This document shows positions 26,892-34,352 of a stretch of 64,000 nt of DNA, piece by piece. The position numbers and the translations under genes are program-made. Position 1 is the first letter of the stretch, and each line of letters opens with the position of its first letter. The notes beneath the pieces are model-generated. The model searched no databases, was not told where the DNA came from, and saw only the letters and a list, made by a program, of their open reading frames with translations. The stretch spans positions 7,287 through 71,286 of the forward strand of contig DAOQWL010000021.1 in NCBI GenBank assembly GCA_035342095.1, written 5' to 3'. Source of the DNA: PLanc-01 sp035342095 (lineage in GTDB: Bacteria > Planctomycetota > Phycisphaerae > Sedimentisphaerales > Anaerobacaceae).

Positions 26892-27353
26892 TTACCGCTT
26901 TTCCAGACGCGACAGGATGAACGCCTCGGCCTGCCGTCGCGGGAGCTTGGCCAGGGCCGCAGCCAGCTTCTGCTGCAACTCGTCGGCCTGCAAGGCACAG
27001 TCCGGCCCGCTGGTGGTGACGCCGCAGGACGTTTCCGTAGCACGACCGTCCCGGCCGTGAGTACCACGGGCATCTTGCCCGTGGCCGTGCAGGGACGAGA
27101 CGCCCACGCTACTCACGGGCAAGATGCCTGTGCTACGAGCCCGGCTTCGGGCGATCTCCAGAGCCTTCCGGATGGTCGCGCGGTACAGGTACGCCGGCCA
27201 ATTCACGTTGCCGTTGTATCGGTCCCACCGCCGCCAGACGGCCAGGAAGACCTCCTGATGCACGTCGTGCGCCAGGCTCGCGTCGCACAGAACCCGCATC
27301 GCGGCGCCCAGCACCTGCCGGCCGTGCTCACTCACCAGGTTTTCAAAACTCAT
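26892..27353 (-). pseudogene. ECF sigma factor with repeat insertion and premature stop
   Basis: From the ATG at 27353 the protein (153 aa) matches the sigma at 60512 closely: FENLVSEHGRQVLGAAMRVL, AVWRRWDRYNGNVNWPAYLY, then in the linker about 35 residues (STGILPVSSV, HGQDARGTHGRDGRATE) encoded by the repeat at 27036-27136. It resumes at LQQKLAAALAKLPRRQAEAF and stops at SRLEKR. Region 4.2 continues in frame beyond the stop (AEIAQLLGCSEPTVR), then runs into the anti-sigma remnant. The missing helix makes DNA binding unlikely. Confidence 0.7.
27036..27136. repeat. Palindromic repeat, GTAGCAC/GTGCTAC family, inside a sigma gene
   Basis: Bounded by GTAGCAC and GTGCTAC, with inner hairpins CACGGGCATCTTGCCCGTG and a diverged CACGGGCAAGATGCCTGTG. 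Translated in-frame on the minus strand within the sigma2-sigma4 linker. Confidence 0.8.
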
Positions 27354-27601
27354 GTGTGACACTGTTGTACCATTTGGCACATCAAACGCTGCCGGACCCA
27401 GGCCCGATTGCATGCAATTCGAGATCTCTGCAAGTATAGATAGAAGGCGCGGGCCGCATCGGCGTTTACAGCAAATGTCCGCGACCCACAACGCCAGCGG
27501 GAACGATCACACAAAATCCCACGGGAATACTCAGGAAATACCTCGGTGGGCGAACCCCTGGCGGATTGCAGGGTAGCATTCACCATGGACGTACGCGTTC
27601 C

Positions 27602-27628
27602 TTGACAACTCCATTCATGACCTAATCT
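27602..27628 (+). promoter_or_regulatory. Possible sigma-70 promoter
   Basis: TTGACA at 27602-27607 and TAATCT at 27623-27628, spacer 15 (short), about 27 bases before the start codon at 27655. A weak call from sequence alone. Confidence 0.3.
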
Positions 27629-27654
27629 CAGAGCACTTTCAAGGGAAAACCATC

Positions 27655-29844
27655 ATGGAATCGAAGCAGACTGCGAAATCGACGTACACTCTCCTGGGGA
27701 TATTGGCGTTCTTGCCGTTGACCGCCCGCGCACAATCGTACGACGCCGCCTGGACCTTCGGAAATGTGGGCATGTTCTTTTATCGGCTCGACGCTTTCGA
27801 GCCCAGCACCCTTCAGTTTCCGGAACTAGGCGCCGAGAACCCGACTCTGCCTCTGGAACTGGGGAAGCGGTACCAAGTTAAGGTGCCCGGCTACGTGGCT
27901 CATCCTTTCGAGGTCCTGGCAATGGCCCCCTCCGCGTCGGGGGATGTGGTCCTTCTGTCCATGGCGATCCAGGGCTCGTTCGAGTCCGACCCCGGCGTGG
28001 CCTGGCAGGACGATGGAAAGGGCGCCGTTCGGTTCACGCTGACCGAGGGCCTTTACCGCGCCATGATCGCGGGAGGTCTCAGGCCAGGCTACCGGTGCAG
28101 GCCTCACGCGCCCTTGATGCGCGGCGAGTTCGCGGTTTCCGGCGCACCCATTGCTGCGCGGATCCCGCCGTCGCCTGTGCGTGTCGAGCTGCAAGCGGTC
28201 GCCTTGGGACTTGCGGCGCCGGTCCTGGTCGTGCCCGATCCGATCCAGTCGGGCCGGCTCCATATCGTCGACCAGGTGGGCCTGATTCGCTTGGTTGACG
28301 ACGGCCAACTTCTTCCTGAGCCATTCCTGGACCTGACGAGCCTTGTCGTGCCCGTACGCGTGAATTACGACGAGCGCGGCTTCCTCGGACTGGCCTTTCA
28401 TCCGGGCTACGACGATCCGAACAATCCGGGCTTCCGCAAGCTCTATACGTACACGAGCGAGCCACTGGCTGGACCCGCCGACTTCACGGTCGAATTGCCT
28501 GCGGGCGCCACGATGAACCACCAGAGCGTGGTCCGTGAATGGCAGTGGGACGGCGTCAGCGCCTGGATCGATCCGAACTCTTCCCGCGAGTTGCTGCGGA
28601 TCGACCAGCCGCAATCCAACCATAACGCCGGGCACATGGAGTTCGGTCCGGGCGGCTACTTGTACGTTGGTTTGGGCGATGGCGGCGGCGCCAACGATAC
28701 CGCCGCCGGACATGGCACAACGGGCAATGGCCAGAATATCAACACGATCCTCGGCAGTCTCATCCGGATTGACCCCTTGGACCCTGCCATAACACCGGAT
28801 CGTCCCGATCCCGCAGGCGCCAATGGAGCCTATCGCGTGCCCGCGGACAATCCGTTCGTCGGCGTCGACGGAATCGACGAGATCTTCGCGTACGGATTCC
28901 GCAATCCCTACCGCTTCAGCTTCGACCGCCGCAGCGGCGCGTTGATCGTCCCCGACGTGGGACAGAATCGCGTCGAGGAGATAAACTTCGTCCGCAAGGG
29001 CCGCAACCATGGCTGGAATGTCAAGGAAGGCACATTCAAGTTCGATCCTGCGACCGGCGCCGTCGGGCTGCCTCTCGACGATCCGAAGCTGGCCGACCCC
29101 GTGGTCCAGTACGACCACGACGACGGGCTGTCCGTGATCGGCGGCTACACGTACTACGGGGCCGCTGTGCCGGAGCTGTGGGGGCAGTACCTCTGCGGCG
29201 ATTTCTCGCGGCAGTTCTCTGTGCCGGAAGGGCGCCTGTTCGTGGCGGACCTGTTCGCCGGCACGATCCAGGAGCTGCTGATAGGCACGGCGGGTGATCC
29301 GCTCGGCCTGTTCGTCAAAGGATTCGGCCAGGACCACGAGGGCGAAATCTACCTCGTGGCCAGCACCGCTCTGGGCCCCGCAGGCGACACGGGCGTTGTC
29401 CTCAAGATCGTGCCGGAACCGAACGCGGTCGGCGCCGGGCTTCCGACAGCCGCGGTGCTCACCGGCGCCGGAGCAGGTACGCAGTCGGCCGCCACGGGCC
29501 TCGCGACCCTGCGTCCGCACCCCGATCAGGAGGCCGTCTCATATCAGCTCAAGGTGCAAGGCATCGAGAATGTCACGCAGGCGCACATCCACGTCTCGAC
29601 CGAGCCCGGCGGTGACGGCCCGCCCGCGGTTTGGCTGTATCCCGCGCACCCGCCTGCATCGCTGGTCCCCGGCGAGTTCACGGGCGTGCTGGGCGCGGGC
29701 GATGTCACAGCGGCCGACCTCGTCGGGCCCCTGGCGGGCATGACCATCGCGGACCTTCTGACAGCAATCGACGAGAACCGGGCCTATGTGAACGTGCACA
29801 CCGAGCAGTTCCCAGCCGGCGAGATCCGCGGCCAGTTGAAGTAG
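27655..29844 (+). CDS. Secreted glucose/sorbosone dehydrogenase-like protein with N-terminal cupredoxin-like and C-terminal CHRD domains
   Basis: 729 aa. A signal peptide (LLGILAFLPLTARAQS) is followed by a beta domain (residues about 25-160: YQVKVPGYVAHPFEVLAM), which looks like a plastocyanin/cupredoxin fold. Residues about 175-590 form a six-bladed GSDH propeller (ERGFLGLAFHPGYDD, LYVGLGDGGGANDTA, FAYGFRNPYRFSFD, HGWNVKEGTF, CGDFSRQFSVPEGRLFVADL). The last ~120 residues are a CHRD domain (VTQAHIHVSTEPGGDGPPAV, AYVNVHTEQFPAGEIRGQL). GSDH enzymes oxidise sugars with PQQ; whether this one binds PQQ cannot be told. It appears monocistronic. Confidence 0.82.
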   Translation: MESKQTAKSTYTLLGILAFLPLTARAQSYDAAWTFGNVGMFFYRLDAFEPSTLQFPELGAENPTLPLELGKRYQVKVPGYVAHPFEVLAMAPSASGDVVLLSMAIQGSFESDPGVAWQDDGKGAVRFTLTEGLYRAMIAGGLRPGYRCRPHAPLMRGEFAVSGAPIAARIPPSPVRVELQAVALGLAAPVLVVPDPIQSGRLHIVDQVGLIRLVDDGQLLPEPFLDLTSLVVPVRVNYDERGFLGLAFHPGYDDPNNPGFRKLYTYTSEPLAGPADFTVELPAGATMNHQSVVREWQWDGVSAWIDPNSSRELLRIDQPQSNHNAGHMEFGPGGYLYVGLGDGGGANDTAAGHGTTGNGQNINTILGSLIRIDPLDPAITPDRPDPAGANGAYRVPADNPFVGVDGIDEIFAYGFRNPYRFSFDRRSGALIVPDVGQNRVEEINFVRKGRNHGWNVKEGTFKFDPATGAVGLPLDDPKLADPVVQYDHDDGLSVIGGYTYYGAAVPELWGQYLCGDFSRQFSVPEGRLFVADLFAGTIQELLIGTAGDPLGLFVKGFGQDHEGEIYLVASTALGPAGDTGVVLKIVPEPNAVGAGLPTAAVLTGAGAGTQSAATGLATLRPHPDQEAVSYQLKVQGIENVTQAHIHVSTEPGGDGPPAVWLYPAHPPASLVPGEFTGVLGAGDVTAADLVGPLAGMTIADLLTAIDENRAYVNVHTEQFPAGEIRGQLK

Positions 29845-30114
29845 GCGTCACAACCAGAACCCGAAGGTCGCGCGGAAAACGCTTGCGGCCGTGTCGTGCC
29901 AAGTGGTACAATACGGTAATAGAGATCGAGAATCGAAGGCGGGCCGGATGTCTTTCATAATTTGGCCGTCATTATATATCGTCGTTTTCGCAGCACCTTT
30001 CACACTCGCCTGCCTTCGACCGACACGCACGTGTCTTGTGCTTCAGGCCCGTCGCACTCGCGGCGGGGAACCTGTCGCATTCGGTCATTGTCCATTCATC
30101 CAAAGGAGCGGAGT

Positions 30115-31965
30115 ATGAAGGCGAAAACAGCGGTACTCAATCTTGTGGCGGTTCTCTGTCTGCTCGCGGCGGGCGGGACCTGGGGCAAGGTGATCTACGT
30201 CGATGACGATGCGTCGACGGGAGGCGACGGCACCTCCTGGACCACGGCCTATCGATTCCTGCAGGATGCGTTGGGCCAAGCGGAGGTTGGGGACGAGGTC
30301 CGGGTGGCACAGGGCACCTACCGGCCGGATGAGAGTTCTGCATCGCCCCAGGGCAGCGGAGACCGCAAAGCGTCGTTCGTGTTGCCCGAGGGGGTGACTG
30401 CCAAAGGCGGATTTGCCGGCTTGACCGGCGACGTTCCGAACGCCTGGGATGCGAGTCTGTATGAGACGGTGCTCAGCGGCGACCTGGACGGTAATGATGT
30501 GGCGCTGGATGATCCGGCTGATTTCCGAGACGATCTCTCACGAGACGACAATAGCTTGGCTGTGGTTACCGCAGGGGCTTCGACGGTGTTGGAGGGGTTC
30601 ACTATCACGGCGGGTCATGCCCAACCTTACAGGTGCTTTGGTAGGGATTGTCCGGATGTTGTTCCTACGCTGGGTTTCAATGGTGGTGGTGTTCTGATCA
30701 GGGAAGGCGATGTCACCGTGAGAAGCTGCCGGCTCCATCACAATTTTGCCGCGCAGGAGGGAGGCGGCGTGTTTGTTCATGGGGTGGGGGGTGTTTTGCT
30801 TGAGGATTGTGTGCTCGAAAGAAATGGCGCATATCAGGGCGGGGGCGAGGGACTTTTTGTTCACGAGGGCACGGCCGAGATTGAGGGGTGTGAACTCCTG
30901 ATGAATTGGGGGCGATCCGAGGGAGGCGGGTTGGGGACTCGGGACTCTGATATTACGATTTCGGATTGTCTCATTAGACGTAATGAGGCGACATCCTATG
31001 GCGGTGGACTCTCAGTCTTCGAGGGGACTGCCACACTCTGGAATACCATCATTGCGGGCAACAGTTCAGATGGGGGGGGGGGGGGGGGGGGGGGCGGGCA
31101 GTTTGCAGGTGCTGATGTTATGCTGCGCGGATGTTCCATCACCAACAACCGCTCACGCAGTACCGGCGGCGGGGGGCACTGGGTGGGCGCGACCGTCTTG
31201 GCGACTGGATGTCTGTTCAGCGGGAACTCCGCACAGGAATATGGTGGGGCTCTCTGGACGACACAATGCGAACCACTTCAGATTATGAATAGCACCTTTG
31301 TGAGCAATAGGGCTACCTGTGGAGCGTTCCTTTCAAGTCATCAGGATATCCCTTACCTAACATCGAATTCGGTATCCATTGTGAATTGTATTGTTCTTAA
31401 CGGGGGACAGGAAATCCATAATAACCAAACCGCTATGACGGTTCGGTATACCCTGATCAACCGGAGTGATGCATCAGCATATGATGCAATAGACACCATC
31501 GTCTGGGGTGATGGCAACATCAATGTCGATCCGTGCTTTGCAGATGCGGGGTATTGGGACCCGAATGGGACGCCAGACGATCCGAACGACGATTTCTTTG
31601 TCGAGGGGGACTACCACCTGAAGAGCCAGGCGGGGCGGTGGGACGCTGCGAGCGGGAGTTGGGTTCAGGATGATGTGACGAGTCCATGCATCGACGCAGG
31701 CGATCCGAACAGTCCCATCGGCTACGAGCCCTTCCCCAATGGGGGCGTGGTCAATATGGGCGCCTACGGCGGGACCGCCCAGGCGAGCAAGTCGTACTTC
31801 GGGGAGCCAGTCTGCGAGACGATCATCGCAGGCGACATCAATGGCGATGGCAAGGTGGACTGGCTGGACCTGAGTATCCTGGCTTCCCACTGGCTCCAGG
31901 ATGTCAGGGAGTCTGCGACGGACGAGGACGACGACTCTGATACATCAGGTACGCGAAGGAGATAG
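30115..31965 (+). CDS. Secreted parallel beta-helix protein with dockerin-like tail and a poly-G tract
   Basis: 616 aa. The ATG at 30115 follows AAAGGAGCGGAG. A signal peptide (LNLVAVLCLLAAGGTWG) precedes a standard planctomycete start (VIYVDDDASTGGDGTSW), then right-handed beta-helix coils with repeated GGG.HW/GGGL-type turns (residues about 160-470). The C-terminus has a dockerin-like calcium loop (GDINGDGKVDWLDLSILASH). Residues 320-328 are nine glycines encoded by the G-tract at 31072-31094; a one-base slip there would truncate the protein. Likely a surface or secreted polysaccharide-binding protein or lyase; no catalytic residues identified. Confidence 0.75.
   Translation: MKAKTAVLNLVAVLCLLAAGGTWGKVIYVDDDASTGGDGTSWTTAYRFLQDALGQAEVGDEVRVAQGTYRPDESSASPQGSGDRKASFVLPEGVTAKGGFAGLTGDVPNAWDASLYETVLSGDLDGNDVALDDPADFRDDLSRDDNSLAVVTAGASTVLEGFTITAGHAQPYRCFGRDCPDVVPTLGFNGGGVLIREGDVTVRSCRLHHNFAAQEGGGVFVHGVGGVLLEDCVLERNGAYQGGGEGLFVHEGTAEIEGCELLMNWGRSEGGGLGTRDSDITISDCLIRRNEATSYGGGLSVFEGTATLWNTIIAGNSSDGGGGGGGGGQFAGADVMLRGCSITNNRSRSTGGGGHWVGATVLATGCLFSGNSAQEYGGALWTTQCEPLQIMNSTFVSNRATCGAFLSSHQDIPYLTSNSVSIVNCIVLNGGQEIHNNQTAMTVRYTLINRSDASAYDAIDTIVWGDGNINVDPCFADAGYWDPNGTPDDPNDDFFVEGDYHLKSQAGRWDAASGSWVQDDVTSPCIDAGDPNSPIGYEPFPNGGVVNMGAYGGTAQASKSYFGEPVCETIIAGDINGDGKVDWLDLSILASHWLQDVRESATDEDDDSDTSGTRRR
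31072..31094 (+). repeat. 23-base poly-G tract in a coding region
   Basis: An uninterrupted run of 23 G after GAT and before CGGG, coding for glycine. Runs of this length are prone to slipped-strand mutation and also to sequencing or assembly error. Confidence 0.9.
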
Positions 31966-32007
31966 GCGGAGGACTGAAACGAGAGAACAATACAGTTCTT
32001 GGCCCGG

Positions 32008-32037
32008 GTGCTTCACTTCGTTCAGCAGGACAAGAGG
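32008..32037. repeat. Dispersed repeat, CTTCGTTCAGCAGGAC family, copy 2
   Basis: GTGCTTCACTTCGTTCAGCA then GGACAAGAGG, closely matching 23421-23452. Together with the next repeat it fills most of the gap 31966-32443, in which I see no gene. Confidence 0.55.
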
Positions 32038-32088
32038 AGTCGGTGAGTGCATGCCCGTTCCTGAGTCGTCCCACCGCCAAGCGTGAAT

Positions 32089-32310
32089 ATGGTGCGCGGT
32101 ACGCACCCGACTACGCCGTCCATCCTAGAATGTTGGGCACGATTCGCGTAACATGTCGCGGGCATCCTGCCCGCGATTCGAGGGCAAGATGCCCTCGACA
32201 CAGACTTGGACGGTCCCCAGATTACCGTGGACGGCGTACTACGGAGCGGAGCCGTTCGGAGTTCCGCGTTCACGCGGTCCGACCCGCCTGAAGGCGGAAG
32301 TCCAAACGTC
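32089..32310. repeat. Cluster of small palindromes upstream of the serine hydrolase
   Basis: In order: GGTGCGCGGTACGCACC (about 32091), CGCGGGCATCCTGCCCGCG (about 32157), CGAGGGCAAGATGCCCTCG (about 32179), then palindromes CCGCGTTCACGCGG and CCGCCTGAAGGCGG (about 32265-32300). Several have the same stem-ATCTT/AAGAT-type-loop-stem design as 27036-27136, with different stem bases. Confidence 0.65.
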
Positions 32311-32443
32311 GCAACAAGGGTCATGCAGGCGGAGTCGGCTTGCCAATTGCCTTACGCCGGTCTTGGCGCTACAATCATGCCATCGGCCCGGCGACGGGCC
32401 GAAGGGTCAGACAATCGAACGGAAAAGGGAAGAGGTGACAGGC

Positions 32444-33910
32444 ATGAAGATTTTCTCCACCATCGCACTGATCGTCGGATCTTGCACCGTCTGCATCGGG
32501 TCGGACCTGCCGCGCAGCAATCCCGAAGCGCAGGGCGTCTCCTCCGCGGCCGTCCTGGCCTTCGTCGAAGCGACCGATTCCGGCATCGACGCGATGCACA
32601 GCTTCATGCTTCTGCGTCACGGCCACGTCGTGGCGGAGGGCTGGTGGTCGCCATACAATCCCGAATCGCCGCACATGCTGTACTCCCTGAGCAAAAGTTT
32701 CACCTCGACCGCGGTCGGACTGGCCGTTGCGGAGGGCAAGCTCAGCGTGGACGACGAGGTGCTGAAGTTCTTCCCCGACCGCGCGCCGTCCGATCCGAGC
32801 GGCAACCTCCAGGCGATGCGAGTCAGCGACCTGCTGCGTATGTCCACGGGACATCAGACAGAGCCGCCGCGACCTGCGGATCAGTCCTGGACCAAGGCGT
32901 TCCTCGCGCACCCGGTCCCGTTCAAGCCGGGGACGCACTTCTGGTACAACACCTCCGCCACCTACATGCTCTCGGCCATCGTCCAGAAGGTGACCGGCCA
33001 GACGGTTCTGGACTATCTCACGCCGCGATTGTTCGAGCCGCTCGGCATCGAGCACCCGACCTGGGAGATGAGTCCGGAAGGGATCTCCGCCGGCGGTTAC
33101 GGCCTGAGCGTTCGCACGGAGGACATCGCCCGCTTCGGCCAGCTCTACCTCCAGAAGGGCAAATGGCAGGGCAGGCAGCTCGTACCCGAGTCGTGGATCG
33201 ACGCGGCCACCGCGCGTCAGACCTCCAACGGCAGCAGCCCGAACAGCGAATGGGACCAGGGCTACGGCTATCAGTTCTGGCGATGCCGCCACGGCGCCTA
33301 TCGCGGCGACGGCGCGTTCGGCCAGTATTGCATCGTCATGCCCGAGCAGGACGCGGTGATCGCCATCACCAGCGGCGTGCGGGACATGCAGGCGGTGCTG
33401 AACCTGATCTGGGAGAAGCTGCTGCCTGCGATGAAGCCGTCGGCCCTGGCGCCCGATGAAGCGGCGGCGAAGAAGCTGGCTCAGAAGCTCAGGAGCCTGT
33501 CCCTGCGTCCCCAGGAAGGCGCCTCCTCCGGTCCCAACGTGTTCGGAACCAAGTTCGTGTTCCCGGCCAACGACCGCAAACTGGAAGCGGTCACGCTGGA
33601 TCGCGCCGGCAATGACGACGCCGTGACTCTCGTCGTCCAGCTCGACGGAGTTGAGCAGCGGATCGCCTGTGCCCCCGGCGTATGGCACAAGACCCGGATC
33701 GCCTGGGGCCAGTTGCCCGAGCAGCCCATGGCCGCCAGCGGAGGATGGACCGCAGACGACACCTTCACGGCCAAGCTCTGTTTCTACGAAACCCCCTACG
33801 TTTTCACGCTCCGCCTGAAGTTCCAGGGCCGGGAGGTGCAGTACGACGGCGAAGCGAACGTCAGCTTCGGTCCGACCAAGGACCCGCAACTGACGGGCCG
33901 GGCCGAGTAG
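32444..33910 (+). CDS. Exported serine hydrolase, beta-lactamase/class C family
   Basis: 488 aa from the ATG at 32444, preceded by AGAGGTG; longer readings run into repeats. A signal peptide (IALIVGSCTVCIGS) is followed by the class C/DD-peptidase-like fold. The SxxK nucleophile motif is in MLYSLSKSFTSTAVG, and HFWYNTSATYMLSAIVQ holds the Tyr region. The last ~140 residues are a beta domain beyond the usual enzyme. Members include esterases, D-aminopeptidases and penicillin-binding proteins; the substrate cannot be predicted, and the name does not imply antibiotic resistance. Confidence 0.85.
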   Translation: MKIFSTIALIVGSCTVCIGSDLPRSNPEAQGVSSAAVLAFVEATDSGIDAMHSFMLLRHGHVVAEGWWSPYNPESPHMLYSLSKSFTSTAVGLAVAEGKLSVDDEVLKFFPDRAPSDPSGNLQAMRVSDLLRMSTGHQTEPPRPADQSWTKAFLAHPVPFKPGTHFWYNTSATYMLSAIVQKVTGQTVLDYLTPRLFEPLGIEHPTWEMSPEGISAGGYGLSVRTEDIARFGQLYLQKGKWQGRQLVPESWIDAATARQTSNGSSPNSEWDQGYGYQFWRCRHGAYRGDGAFGQYCIVMPEQDAVIAITSGVRDMQAVLNLIWEKLLPAMKPSALAPDEAAAKKLAQKLRSLSLRPQEGASSGPNVFGTKFVFPANDRKLEAVTLDRAGNDDAVTLVVQLDGVEQRIACAPGVWHKTRIAWGQLPEQPMAASGGWTADDTFTAKLCFYETPYVFTLRLKFQGREVQYDGEANVSFGPTKDPQLTGRAE

Positions 33911-34352
33911 GGTCGGTTCGAGATCGACGGAGTTCTGGGCGCGCCCGTCCGCAGGCGGTGTGCGCGGGCGGGTTCGTGTCTGTGAAAAGAAACCGGCCGG
34001 CAGGTGGTCATGGCGAGCGCCGGCCTGTTCGTAGTGTGCCCGTAAGGGCATATCCTCTGGGCCGAGGAAGATAACGCCTCAAGGCGTCATTACGGACTGC
34101 CTGCGTACAGGACAAGTCCGGATCGGAGGGGCTCCGACGGCCGGAAGTCTGCACGGACACCCGGGCTCGGTCAGTCGTATTTGGGCCAAAACAAAGTTGA
34201 TTTTCGCTGGCGGAACCTGTATCTTGGTTGATACTGAGAAGTTGTGGGTTCTCGCGTTATGGCGTTTGGCATCGCACGGCGGTGTTTTATCCAACGGTCG
34301 GTTCGATTGGGGTGGCTCGACCCGATATAACACAAAGATGAGGAAGGAGAAG
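33911..34352. other. Intergenic region with small palindromes
   Basis: 442 bases with no credible gene. It contains repeat pieces GTAGTGTGCCCGTAAGGGCA (34031) and ACGCCTCAAGGCGT (34074-34087, the same unit as near 3704). The last 160 bases are less GC-rich and hold the candidate promoter at 34197. Confidence 0.5.
34197..34225 (+). promoter_or_regulatory. Possible sigma-70 promoter for the dockerin/pseudopilin genes
   Basis: TTGATT (34197-34202), 17-base spacer, TATCTT (34220-34225), in a locally AT-richer stretch about 130 bases before the start at 34353. Confidence 0.35.
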
